Made by a program: the position numbers and the translations under genes. A stretch of DNA of 64,000 bases from JACPNO01 sp963825405 (lineage in GTDB: Bacteria > Acidobacteriota > Terriglobia > Bryobacterales > Bryobacteraceae): contig CAWGTB010000008.1 of assembly GCA_963825405.1 (NCBI GenBank), forward strand, positions 1 to 64,000. The letters are read 5' to 3'. The notes under the pieces are model-generated. The model searched no databases. It saw only the letters and a program-made list of their open reading frames with translations, and had not been told where the DNA came from. Below are positions 40,790-49,817 of the stretch, in pieces. Each line of letters opens with the position of its first letter. Positions within the stretch are counted from its first letter, which is position 1.

Positions 40790-41728
40790 ATGAAGCTTCT
40801 CTTAGCGATGGACACTTCGGAAGCAAGCCAGGCTGCTGTCCGGGAAGTCTTGGAACGGCCGTGGCCGGCGGATTCGTCCATCGAAATCGTCAGCGTAGTA
40901 GAGCCGTCGCCTTTGTGGACGACATCGGAAGTGGCCGGCGAGGCTGTGCAGCACGCGCAAGAGACGGTCCAGCGGGCCGCTGCGCAGTTGAAATCCAGCG
41001 GCTTGGAAACCACTGCCTCGGTGTTGTCGGGCGATCCAAAGACGCACATCCTGGACCTCGCGCGCAGTTCAGACGCTGACTTCGTGGTTACAGGTTCTCA
41101 CGGAACGTCTGCCCTTGAGGGATTTCTCCTGGGCAATGTGGCTGCGGCGGTCTTGCGCTACGCTCCGTGCTCGGTGGAAGTGGTCCGAGCCAAACCTCGC
41201 GGCCGGGACGGAGCCATGCGCGTGCTCCTTGCGACCGACGGTTCAGAATGCTCCGAAGTGGCGGCGCGTTCCATTGCCGGCCGCCCGTGGCCTGCCGGCA
41301 CCGAAATCCGGGTTCTGAATGCGGTTCAACTAATTCTGTCCAACGCCCGTGCGTTTCTTGAACTGCCGTTCGGCGATCCCGCGCCCATGGAGGAGTACCG
41401 AGCCGAGGCAATGCAGCGGTCGCAAGCGGCCATCGCCGCCGCAGTGCAAATTCTGTCCAGCGCGGGGCTGAAAACATCGGAGTATCTTTCCGTCCTGCTG
41501 ACCGGCCCGAAGGCGGTCATTCTCGATCAGGCCAGGGAATGGAATGCGGACCTGATCGTGCTCGGTTCACACGGACACCGCGGAGTGGACCGCTTCCTGC
41601 TTGGCAGCGTCTCCGAAGCAGTAGCATTGCATGCGCAGTGTTCGGTCGAAATTATTCGAAAGCGCGGGTCTGAAGCGGTTGATGGCTCAGCGGCGCTGGT
41701 GGCGGCGGAGCCGCTGTTGGTGAGCTAG
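40790..41728 (+). CDS. Tandem universal stress protein (two UspA domains)
   Basis: 312 residues from ATG 40790, preceded by AGGTGG; a TTG at 40772 is upstream but lacks a ribosome-binding site. Two UspA domains: MKLLLAMDTSEASQAAV with VVTGSHGTSALEGFLLGN near residue 105, then AMRVLLATDGSECSEVAA with IVLGSHGHRGVDRFLLGS near residue 255. Both hold the G-x2-G-x9-G(S/T) ATP-binding pattern. Tandem USPs respond to stress and energy status and are cytosolic. The gene stands alone between the TonB terminator and the convergent DUF1501 gene (5-bp gap). Confidence 0.9.
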   Translation: MKLLLAMDTSEASQAAVREVLERPWPADSSIEIVSVVEPSPLWTTSEVAGEAVQHAQETVQRAAAQLKSSGLETTASVLSGDPKTHILDLARSSDADFVVTGSHGTSALEGFLLGNVAAAVLRYAPCSVEVVRAKPRGRDGAMRVLLATDGSECSEVAARSIAGRPWPAGTEIRVLNAVQLILSNARAFLELPFGDPAPMEEYRAEAMQRSQAAIAAAVQILSSAGLKTSEYLSVLLTGPKAVILDQAREWNADLIVLGSHGHRGVDRFLLGSVSEAVALHAQCSVEIIRKRGSEAVDGSAALVAAEPLLVS

Positions 41729-41733
41729 GCGCC

Positions 41734-43110
41734 TCACACCATGATGTCGCGGATTACTCTTCCTGAAACATCTGTCAATCGGAAGTCGCGGCCGGAATAG
41801 CGGTAGGTAACTTTCTCATGGTCGAGCCCCATCAGGTGCAGGATGGTCGCGTGGTAATCATGAACGTGCACGGGGTTGGCGGTGATGTTCATGCCGTACT
41901 CATCGGTTTCGCCGTAAGTGGTCCCGCCCTTTACACCGGCGCCGGTGAGGAGACAACTGAACGCTTTGGCCCAGTGGTTGCGGCCTTTGCCATCGGTCTT
42001 GTCGGTCCAGGGCGTGCGCCCAAATTCCGTGCAGATGGCGATGAGGGTGTCGTCGAGCAGGCCACGCTGTTTGCAGTCCTGGATTAACGCGGCTATGCCC
42101 TGATCGACGCGGGCAGCTTTGCCGCGATGCTGGGCCATGTCACCGTGCGCGTCCCAATTGTCACCTGACCCGGTGTCGATCAACTCCACCACGCGGACAC
42201 CGCTCTCAAGCAGGCGCCGCGCCATGAGACATTGCCAGCCAAAAGACTTGTTATCGCCCCGCTGCACTCCATAAAGGCCGAGGGTTTCGTCGCCTTCGCG
42301 GGCTGTGCTGAATACTTCCGGAGCCTCGTGCATCATGCCGCGCGCGGTGTCGAAGCTGCCCATGCGGGCGCGCAAGCTCAAGTCTTCCGGATGCAGGCGC
42401 GCGTGCATTTCGTTGACATCGCGCAGCATGATTTGTTCCAGGTCGGCGAGCGTGGCATGCTGCTCGGGCGAGCGGAGATTCGGCACGGGATCATCGCCGG
42501 GGACAATCCGCACTCCCTGGAAATGCGGCGGCAGGAAATTGTTGTCCCAGACTTGAGCGCCGGCGTACGGCGTCTGCTCGGCCAATATCACGTAAGACGG
42601 CAGATTCGAATTGTAGGTACCGAGCGCAAAACTCAGCCACGCGCCAATGCTGGGCATCGGCACCGTGGCGGAACCGGTGTGCATGGCGAGCGTGGCCTGA
42701 AAATGCTCGACGATATCCGTATGCATTGTGCGGATCACGCAAAGATCGTCGGCGCGCGACTGCAACCGAGGAAACAATTCGCTGATCATCAGGCCAGACT
42801 GGCCACATGCCTTGAACTCGAACGGCGAACCCAGCAACGGCTGGGGGCTTGTCTGGCGTAGTTCCACTGCTGCGATATTCTTCCCGTGTTCTGCTCGCAA
42901 GCGCGGTTTGGGATCGAACGTATCGACGTGGGAAAATCCGCCGGTCAGATAGATGATGACCAGTTGTTTGGCTTTGGGAGGGAAATGCGAGGGCTTGGGC
43001 GCCAGGGGATGACCGTCGTTGATGGCCGCGGCCAGCGAGAGAAGCGGATAGGTGCCGTAGCTCGCTGCCAGGCCGGCCGCTGAACAGCAGAGGAAGTTAC
43101 GCCGCCGCAT
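41734..43110 (-). CDS. DUF1501 protein, Tat-exported, sulfatase-like fold
   Basis: 458 residues from ATG 43110. The N-terminus RRRNFLCCSAAGLAASYG is a twin-arginine signal. DUF1501 hallmarks: KQLVIIYLTGGFSHVDTFDP, IRTMHTDIVEHFQATLAMHT, VELIDTGSGDNWDAH, ICTEFGRTPWTDKTDGKGRN (EFGRTP) and HATILHLMGLDHEKVTYRYS followed by GRDFRLTD. DUF1501 proteins are distant relatives of alkaline phosphatase/sulfatase enzymes and nearly always sit beside a DUF1549/DUF1553 cytochrome protein, as here. Intact, in contrast to its neighbour. Substrate unknown. Confidence 0.88.
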   Translation of the reverse strand: MRRRNFLCCSAAGLAASYGTYPLLSLAAAINDGHPLAPKPSHFPPKAKQLVIIYLTGGFSHVDTFDPKPRLRAEHGKNIAAVELRQTSPQPLLGSPFEFKACGQSGLMISELFPRLQSRADDLCVIRTMHTDIVEHFQATLAMHTGSATVPMPSIGAWLSFALGTYNSNLPSYVILAEQTPYAGAQVWDNNFLPPHFQGVRIVPGDDPVPNLRSPEQHATLADLEQIMLRDVNEMHARLHPEDLSLRARMGSFDTARGMMHEAPEVFSTAREGDETLGLYGVQRGDNKSFGWQCLMARRLLESGVRVVELIDTGSGDNWDAHGDMAQHRGKAARVDQGIAALIQDCKQRGLLDDTLIAICTEFGRTPWTDKTDGKGRNHWAKAFSCLLTGAGVKGGTTYGETDEYGMNITANPVHVHDYHATILHLMGLDHEKVTYRYSGRDFRLTDVSGRVIRDIMV

Positions 43111-43132
43111 TGAACTATCTTCTCCCATCACT

Positions 43133-45628
43133 TCAATCTACGAACAGGAATTCGTTGGCGGTCAAAAGAATCCGCCCGAAGCTGGACCAGGTTTCCAAAT
43201 CGATCGAATCGGCTGGAACACCATGGCTCATTGCTTCCCGCCGGTACTGTTCTAAATATGCGTTGAAGTTCGCGACCTCGGCGTTGGAAGGCGCGCGCCC
43301 CCAGGCCATTTCACAGGCTCGCTCGATGCGCTTGCGGGGATCGTCTGAAAAGCCGATCAGGCGCCGCGCGAATCCACTGGCCTGCTCCCGCACGAAGGAG
43401 TTGTTCATCAAGTAGAGCGCCTGCAGCGGCACCGTGGAACTGGTGCGTTCGCCGGTGGTGTAGTTGGTATCCGGACCATCGAAGAGAGCCAGATACGGAT
43501 GCCGCAACAGCCGCTGCGTCATCAGATAGACGCTGCGGTGATTAGACTCGTAGACTGCTTTGAACGGCTTGTGCTGGGTCCAGTTCCATTCATCGATGCC
43601 GGGAAACGGATGTCGCCCGGGCCGGCTGAGATCCAGATTGCCGGCGAGCGCCAGCATGGTGTCGCGAATTGGCTCGGCTTCCAAGCGGCGGCGTCCAAAA
43701 TGCCAGTACCATTGGTTGGCTGTGTCGCGGGCTGCATCCGATTCGTCGTTTTGGCTGGAAAGCTGATAGGTGCGCGAAAGCATGATCAGCCGGTGCATGG
43801 ATTTGACGGACCAGCCGTTTTCGACGAATGTTGCCGCAAGCCAATCCAACAGTTCGGGATGGGTGGGCGCGTCTCCACGCGTGCCAAAATTTGAAGTAGT
43901 ACCTACAATTCCCCTGCCGAAGTGATGCTGCCAGATACGGTTCACCATGACCCGCGCCGTCAGTGGATGATCGGGCTGGGTCAGCCATCGAGCCAGTTCC
44001 AGCCGCCCGCTGCTGTTCTCGGGAATCGGAACGGGCCGGCCTCCATTGAGGAAGAGCGGGACATTGCGCGGCACCACGGGCCCTTTTTCTTCGGGCTCAC
44101 CGTGCAGTTGGACCGTGACATTTTCGATCTTGCCTTCTTGCACGCCATAAACGCCTGGCATCCCTTCCGGCAGGCCCGCCCGGCCGATACGGCGCATTTG
44201 CAGGCGCAGGTTCTTCAATTTTTCCGGTAGCCGTTCGAGCCGTTCGCTGCTCTCATTTTTGTCCGCCATCAATTGGCGCAATGCGTCATCACGGCGCTTC
44301 TGTAGTGTCGAGCGCTCAGTCTCGAGCGAATCTGACAGGTGGCCGGTTCCTTCCAGCGCCTGGATGGATTTGACCTTGGAATCGATCTGGCGATCCAGAT
44401 CTTCGATGGTCTTCGCTAGCGGATGCTCTTTCTCTATCCGCGTGACTTGCTCACGCAGCGCGTTGACTGGTTTTGTGAAAAGCTTCCAGGCGGGCCTGGT
44501 CGTTATCCGCGGCGGCGAGCGGGAGGTATGCCTCTCGGAACTTGTCCTGCGACTGAAATTCTTCAGAGCCGCCGAAAGCGAACTGGGTGCTTGCGAACAT
44601 TCCGTACAGCGCGTAATAGTCGCGGGTGGTTACGGGATCAAATTTGTGATCGTGACAGCGCGCGCATCGCAGGGTGAGGCCCATGAATGTTCGCCCGACG
44701 GTCTCGATCGTATCCTCGAGCGTCAGGTGCCAAAGCTCGTACGGCCCAGTCGCATAGCGGCGCGAAAGCGCCAGGAAACCGGTGGCGATCACGCGCTCCG
44801 GCCGAGCTTCGGGCGAGTCCATGCTGGGCCAGAATATCGCCGGCCAGTTGCTCGCGGACAAACTGGTCGTACGGCTTGTCGGCGTTGAAAGAATCAATGA
44901 TGTAGTCGCGATACAAGTCGCACTTCCGGAAGCGGGTAGTCGGCATTGTCGCCGGCGGTGTCTGCGTAGCGCACGACGTCCATCCAGTGACGTCCCCAGC
45001 GCTCGCCGTACTGCGGCGAAGCCAGGAGCCGGTCGACGACTTTGGCGAAAGCCGCGGGTGAAGAGTCGCTGCAGGAATGCGGCGATGTCTTCGGGCGAGG
45101 GCGGGAGTCCGATCAGATCAAAATATGCGCGCCGGAGCAGAGTACGCTTGTCGGCCGCTCCAACCGGCTGCAATCCTTTCTCACGATAACTTGGCGCGGA
45201 TAAATCGATCGACCGGATTATTCGACCAACCGGATGAATCTGCGGGAGGTGTTGTTTTGTGGACCGGCTGGAAGGCCCAATGCACCGGCTTTTGCGCCAT
45301 GGTGGATGGCCAGGTGAGGCCTTCATCGATCCATTGCCGTAAGGCGGTCAGGTCTTCCGTAGCGAGCGGCGTCTTGCTGCCGGGCGGCATCCGCAATTCT
45401 CCCGAGGTGCGCCGCGGCCTGATACAGCAGGCTCTGTTCGGCCTGGCCGGGGATCGCTCCGGGTCCGCGCTTGCCTCCCTTGATGGTGGTCTCGCGCTCC
45501 CGCAGGTCCAGTCCGGATGCCGGGCTGCCTCCATGACAGGCAACGCAGTTTTTTTCGAGGACGGCGCGAGCTTTTTCGGCGACGGTCGGGGATTGCGCTG
45601 AGGCCGGCGCTGCCGTCAGCGCGAGCAC
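43133..45628 (-). pseudogene. Planctomycete-type cytochrome C + DUF1549 + DUF1553 protein, multiply frameshifted
   Basis: Partner of the DUF1501 gene, 22 bases upstream of it. From GTG 45628: signal peptide (LALTAAPASA) and PSCyt1 heme motif NCVACHGG. The sequence then continues through successive frames with breaks near 45411, 45183, 45075, 44925, 44835 and 44480. DUF1549 pieces: RRAYFDLIGLPPSPEDIAAF, YGERWGRHWMDVVRYADT and DSFNADKPYDQFVREQLAGD. RCHDHKFDPVT (CxxCH-like) and VTRIEKEHPLAKTIEDLDRQ follow. The DUF1553 part is RMVNRIWQHHFG-like VMVNRIWQHHFGRGIVG, ending at 43133. At least six shifts occur in 2.5 kb. All motifs survive. Confidence 0.75.
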
Positions 45629-45690
45629 CGCTATCGAAACGTTGATGGACCGAATCGCCGTAAGATCAGCTCCGAGGGACGTTGAAAACG

Positions 45691-45767
45691 TGGTGGGCGG
45701 TCGCGGGCTCGAACCGCGGACCTCCTGCTTGTAAGGCAGGCGCTCTAACCAACTGAGCTAACCGCCC
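45691..45767 (-). tRNA. tRNA-Val (anticodon TAC)
   Basis: 77 nt read on the minus strand. Acceptor GGGCGGT pairs with ACCGCCC. The D-arm is TAGCTCAGTTGGTTAGAG. The anticodon stem CCTGC/GCAGG encloses CTTACAA with anticodon TAC. The T-arm GCGGTTCGAGCCCGC is canonical and the CCA end is encoded. It lies between the cytochrome/DUF1553 gene and the SDR gene. Confidence 0.95.
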
Positions 45768-45809
45768 CGCGTCATTTCATTCTACAGGTGTGTGATAGCC
45801 TTATCAAAA

Positions 45810-46586
45810 ATGCAGCTACAAGGAAAAACCGCACTCGTTACGGGCGCCGCGCGCGGCATTGGGCGGGCTATTGCTTTGCGCCTGGCGCGTGAAGGCGCAG
45901 CCGTTGGCATCAACTATCAGAAGCGCGAGGACCGGGCGGAGTCGCTGGCCTCGGAAATTCGGCAGCTCGGCGGCAAGGCGCTCACGCTGCAAGCGGATGT
46001 GGGCGACGCACCGGCGGTTCGCGTAATGGCGGATCGAATTGAGCGGGAACTTGGCCCGGTGGATATTCTGGTGAACAATGCCGGGGTGGTGCGCCGCGGC
46101 GATTTGAGCGATTTCGATTATTCCCAGATGGAAGGCATGCGGCGAACCAACGTGGACGGCCTGGTGAACGTCACGCGCTCCGTTGTGGACGGGATGAAGC
46201 AGCGCCGCTCGGGACGGATCGTGAACATCGCCTCAGTCGCGGCTCATGGGACGTCCATCGAGGGCACAACATTTTATGCCGCTACCAAGGCCGCCGTGAT
46301 TACCCTCACGCGGCGCTTCGCGATGGAGCTCGGGCCGCACGGAATTACAGTCAACGCCGTCGCGCCGGGTTTCATCCTCACTGAACTGGTGGGCGAAGGC
46401 CGCACTCCGGAGCAGTTGCAGGCGACGATCGATTTCGTTGCCGGCCGCGCCATGGTGCGCCGCGCCGGACAACCGGAAGATATCGCCGCCGCCGTCGCGT
46501 TCCTGGTTTCAGGCGAGGCTGGCTTCGTCACCGCCCAGGTCCTCACCGTCGATGGTGGCCGGATGGATTACATCGGACATCCCTGA
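45810..46586 (+). CDS. FabG-like short-chain dehydrogenase/reductase
   Basis: 258 residues from ATG 45810. It has a complete classical SDR signature: TGAARGIGRAIA (cofactor), NNAGVV, the catalytic Ser in IVNIASVAAHG, YAATKAAV (Tyr-x-x-x-Lys) and the C-terminal VTAQVLTVDGG. NADP preference is suggested by Lys/Arg after the second strand (NYQKREDRAES). Typical role is 3-oxoacyl-ACP or sugar-alcohol reduction; the substrate is not determined. The start at 45810 is preferred over GTG 45792 because it gives the usual QLQGKTALVTG opening. Its last 78 bp overlap the end of addA on the opposite strand. Confidence 0.9.
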   Translation: MQLQGKTALVTGAARGIGRAIALRLAREGAAVGINYQKREDRAESLASEIRQLGGKALTLQADVGDAPAVRVMADRIERELGPVDILVNNAGVVRRGDLSDFDYSQMEGMRRTNVDGLVNVTRSVVDGMKQRRSGRIVNIASVAAHGTSIEGTTFYAATKAAVITLTRRFAMELGPHGITVNAVAPGFILTELVGEGRTPEQLQATIDFVAGRAMVRRAGQPEDIAAAVAFLVSGEAGFVTAQVLTVDGGRMDYIGHP

Positions 46587-49500
46587 GGCGTGTGTGCCTG
46601 CAGGACAAATGCCGTGGAAGTACGGACACCGCCGGCAGCGTTCGGCCTCGCGTAGCGGAAACTCCAGGCGGGATTGCGCATCGCGAAATTCGCGTAGCAG
46701 AGTTTGCGGATCGTTGAACAGCGTTGGCCGCAAATCGATGGGGACGGCGGCGTCGGCGCGCGGGAAGTAAATGTACGCATGATCCGGCGCGCGTCCCGTA
46801 GCGCGCTGCAAAGCTAACGCGTAGAGCCACAATTGCGGGGCGTATTCGGCGGCGCGGGCTTCGGCGTTGTCCAGATCTACTTCGGCCGTTTTGTAATCTA
46901 CCAAGACAACTTCGCCCGCTTCCTCGAACCACAAATCGATTTGTCCGCGCAAGACGACGTCGTCGACAGCCAACAGAAAATCCCACTCACGCTCGATGCG
47001 GGAGGCATGGACGGCACGCTGTCCGAGGCGGCTGTTGCGAAAAACTTGCGCAAGGCGGTGCGCTTCCGAATGAGCATCGATTACGTCGGTGCCGGCGAGC
47101 AGGCGATGCACTTGAGTGCCGAGCACGGTGGCGTCCGGCTGATCGTCCTGCTCGTCGTCCGGCTCCTCTGGGTCGAATGACGGAGACCAGCGGCGGCGAT
47201 TCGGCTCGAACTTCAGATACCGCGCCAGGTAATAACGGCGCGGACAGTCGGCGAAGAGCGCCACATCGGTCACGCTAGTGGTGGAATCATGCTGATCGCG
47301 GCGTTCGGACTTCTCCAGCAATTGAACCGGCAGTTGCGTTTCAACCGCAATAGTATGACCCCAATGTTCTGGCTTGTGACCGGACGCAAAGATGCGCGCC
47401 GTAAAGCTCCCGCCGTCCGGTGAGTTGACGGTCTTGATGGTGTCCTGCGGAACTTTCAGGTCCAGTCCCAGGCGCACCTCCACTTCCTTGGCCCAGCCCT
47501 TGCGCGCGGAAAGAGAAAGCACAAGATGCTCTTCGGCGCGGGTCATGGCAACATACAACAGCCGGTCCGATTCGCGATCCTCACGCAGCTTGCGGTCCTC
47601 GCCGATGGCGTTCTGAAAGCAATCATCCTCATCGGCGCCGGTTGCCGGATTACGCCAGCAGACACCAAATCCAATGTCGGGAGAAAACGAAAGATTTTCG
47701 ATCTCGGCCTTGACGCCCTTATGCAGAGCACCCAGGAACACAATGGGAAATTCCAACCCTTTCGCCGCGTGGATGGTCATCACTCGAACGGCATTAGCGG
47801 CGTCTTCGGGCGGTGGATCGGGCTCCCGCGGGTCGGCATCGCGGAATTCTTCGAGATCCTCGACAAAACGGGACAGCGGACCCGTAGCGCTTCTTGCCAG
47901 CGCCAGGAACTTTTCAATATTTGCCGCGGCGCGTGTTCCGGGTTGCCAGGCGTATCCGGTTTCCTCCATGGCAGCAAGCAGCAATCGGTCGAACGACACG
48001 GCATCGCGCATCGCGCGCCAGCGGGCAAGCTGTTCCCTCAGGCGAGTCAACGTCTCGTAGTCGCCGGAGTCGAAGGTGTTGGTCTTCAGAAGGGGCAAGT
48101 GCCGGAGTGCACTGGACAAATTACCGTCGAGTTTGAGCCGTAGCAAGGTTTCATCGGAGATGGCCACGAAGGGAGAACGCAGCACTGCCGCCATGCTGAT
48201 CTCGTCGCGCGGATTGTCCAACACGCGCAACAAGTGCGTGAGGTCCAAAACCTCGCGGGTTTCGAAAAAGCCTTTACCCTGGCTGACGAGATAGGGAATG
48301 TTGGCTTCGTCAAACGCTCGCGTGAATGCAGGCAGAACTTCCAGGTTTCGAAGCAGCAGCGCGATGTCTCCGAACGTTGCCGGCCCGTGAGCCAAAGCCA
48401 GCTGACCCTCGAATTCCCGGATGCGCTGGGCCACCCAAGCGGCCTCTATGTCGAGCGCTACGTCCGTGTCCGGTTCAACGGCTGCGATCACTTCGACGGA
48501 AGGCTGAGTCTTTGCGGACAGCGCACGTCGGGCGATCAGGTTGCGCGGTTCGATGCCCTCGGCTTCATGCAGGATGGTGAGCGCGGCCCGCAGAATGCCG
48601 TCGCGGCTGCGCCAGTTTTCGTCCAGCTCCACCAGGTGCCCGCCGGTTGAAACGTCGTCGCGGTAGCGCCGGAAGACGTCGGGATTGGCGTGGCGGAATC
48701 CATAGATCGATTGATTGATGTCGCCCACGGCGTAGAAGCGGTCCGGCGGACGCAGTAACTCGAGTAGCTTCGCCTGTTGCCCGTTGGTGTCCTGAAATTC
48801 GTCCATCAGAACGTATTCGTATTTTGACGTGATTTCCCGCCGGACATCGGGATGCTTTGCAAGCAGCCGCACGGCGAAGGTTTCCAGGTCGGAGAAATCT
48901 AACTTGCTGTCTTTCCGCTTGCCTTCCGCGTAAGCGCGATCGAACTCAACCAGAATCCGTACAATGGTTTCTCGCTGAGGCGCGTAGTGTTCAGATATTA
49001 ACTGCCGCTTCACCGCCGGAATCAACTCATCTCTGATTCGTTTTAATCGGCTGCCGATCTGGTCGCCATCCCGGAGGTTCTTGCCCGGCTTGTATGTAGC
49101 CAGAGCCTGAAAATGTTGAAGTGTAACCGGTGATTCGGCGAGGGCGAGAATAGGCTGACAGCTTGCGAGAGCCTCCTGCAGCGTAGCTTTCTGTTTAACC
49201 GTAGCTTTGAAAGGCGCCTGGCTGGGCAAGTCTCGCAAAGCATCGGTGAGTTCGTTCCACTGAGCTCCGCAGTTAAGCCGGAAGGCGCCGAGCGCGAGAA
49301 TTTCGAGGCCGGCGCTGCGCGTTCCGTCGTGAAGTCCGAGAAGAAGCTTCTCGAAATCGGGCGAAGCCATCGATCTCATGAGCTCGCCCATGGCCTTCGG
49401 CTCACGTTCAAAAAGGGCGTCCAGCGTCTCTCTGACGACGCGAGTCTGCATTTGAGCGGCCTCGCGGGCTTCGAGAATGCCGAATTCCGGATCCACGCCG

Positions 49501-49817
49501 GCGAAGATGGCATTCTCACGCAGCAGGCGGGCACAGAAGCCATGAACCGTCGAGACACTGGCTTGCTCAAGTTGGCGGCGAAGATCGTCAAAACCTTGAA
49601 ACGCGTCCGCCAGTTTTTGTTTCATGCTGCGGGCTGCGCGCTCGGTAAAAGTAATAGCGAGCAAACGCGTGGGTTCAATGCCGGCGCCCATTACCAGACG
49701 CCGGTAGCACTCAACCAGGACCGCCGTCTTGCCGGAGCCGGGTCCCGCCACCACACAGGTGTCGCGTTGGATGAGCGCGAGATCCACGGCGCGAAGTTGG
49801 CTGGCAGTGAGCTCCAT
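46509..49817 (-). CDS. addA: AddA-type helicase-nuclease subunit
   Basis: 1102-residue UvrD-superfamily helicase fused to a PD-(D/E)XK nuclease, for double-strand-break end processing. Seen: AGPGSGKT at 24-31, TFTERAARSMKQKL, YVLMDEFQDTNGQQ, GDINQSIYGFRHANPD, VRVMTIHAAKGLEFPIVF and LLYVAMTRAEEHLVLS. The nuclease core is RGQIDLWFEEAGEVVLVDYK. Cysteines at LFADCPRRYYLARYL and AERCRRCPYFHGIC (C, then CX2CX6C) suggest an Fe-S cluster like that of AddB. The start codon directly follows the addB stop. The 3' end overlaps the convergent SDR by 78 bp. Intact. Confidence 0.88.
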   Translation of the reverse strand: MELTASQLRAVDLALIQRDTCVVAGPGSGKTAVLVECYRRLVMGAGIEPTRLLAITFTERAARSMKQKLADAFQGFDDLRRQLEQASVSTVHGFCARLLRENAIFAGVDPEFGILEAREAAQMQTRVVRETLDALFEREPKAMGELMRSMASPDFEKLLLGLHDGTRSAGLEILALGAFRLNCGAQWNELTDALRDLPSQAPFKATVKQKATLQEALASCQPILALAESPVTLQHFQALATYKPGKNLRDGDQIGSRLKRIRDELIPAVKRQLISEHYAPQRETIVRILVEFDRAYAEGKRKDSKLDFSDLETFAVRLLAKHPDVRREITSKYEYVLMDEFQDTNGQQAKLLELLRPPDRFYAVGDINQSIYGFRHANPDVFRRYRDDVSTGGHLVELDENWRSRDGILRAALTILHEAEGIEPRNLIARRALSAKTQPSVEVIAAVEPDTDVALDIEAAWVAQRIREFEGQLALAHGPATFGDIALLLRNLEVLPAFTRAFDEANIPYLVSQGKGFFETREVLDLTHLLRVLDNPRDEISMAAVLRSPFVAISDETLLRLKLDGNLSSALRHLPLLKTNTFDSGDYETLTRLREQLARWRAMRDAVSFDRLLLAAMEETGYAWQPGTRAAANIEKFLALARSATGPLSRFVEDLEEFRDADPREPDPPPEDAANAVRVMTIHAAKGLEFPIVFLGALHKGVKAEIENLSFSPDIGFGVCWRNPATGADEDDCFQNAIGEDRKLREDRESDRLLYVAMTRAEEHLVLSLSARKGWAKEVEVRLGLDLKVPQDTIKTVNSPDGGSFTARIFASGHKPEHWGHTIAVETQLPVQLLEKSERRDQHDSTTSVTDVALFADCPRRYYLARYLKFEPNRRRWSPSFDPEEPDDEQDDQPDATVLGTQVHRLLAGTDVIDAHSEAHRLAQVFRNSRLGQRAVHASRIEREWDFLLAVDDVVLRGQIDLWFEEAGEVVLVDYKTAEVDLDNAEARAAEYAPQLWLYALALQRATGRAPDHAYIYFPRADAAVPIDLRPTLFNDPQTLLREFRDAQSRLEFPLREAERCRRCPYFHGICPAGTHASGMSDVIHPATIDGEDLGGDEASLA

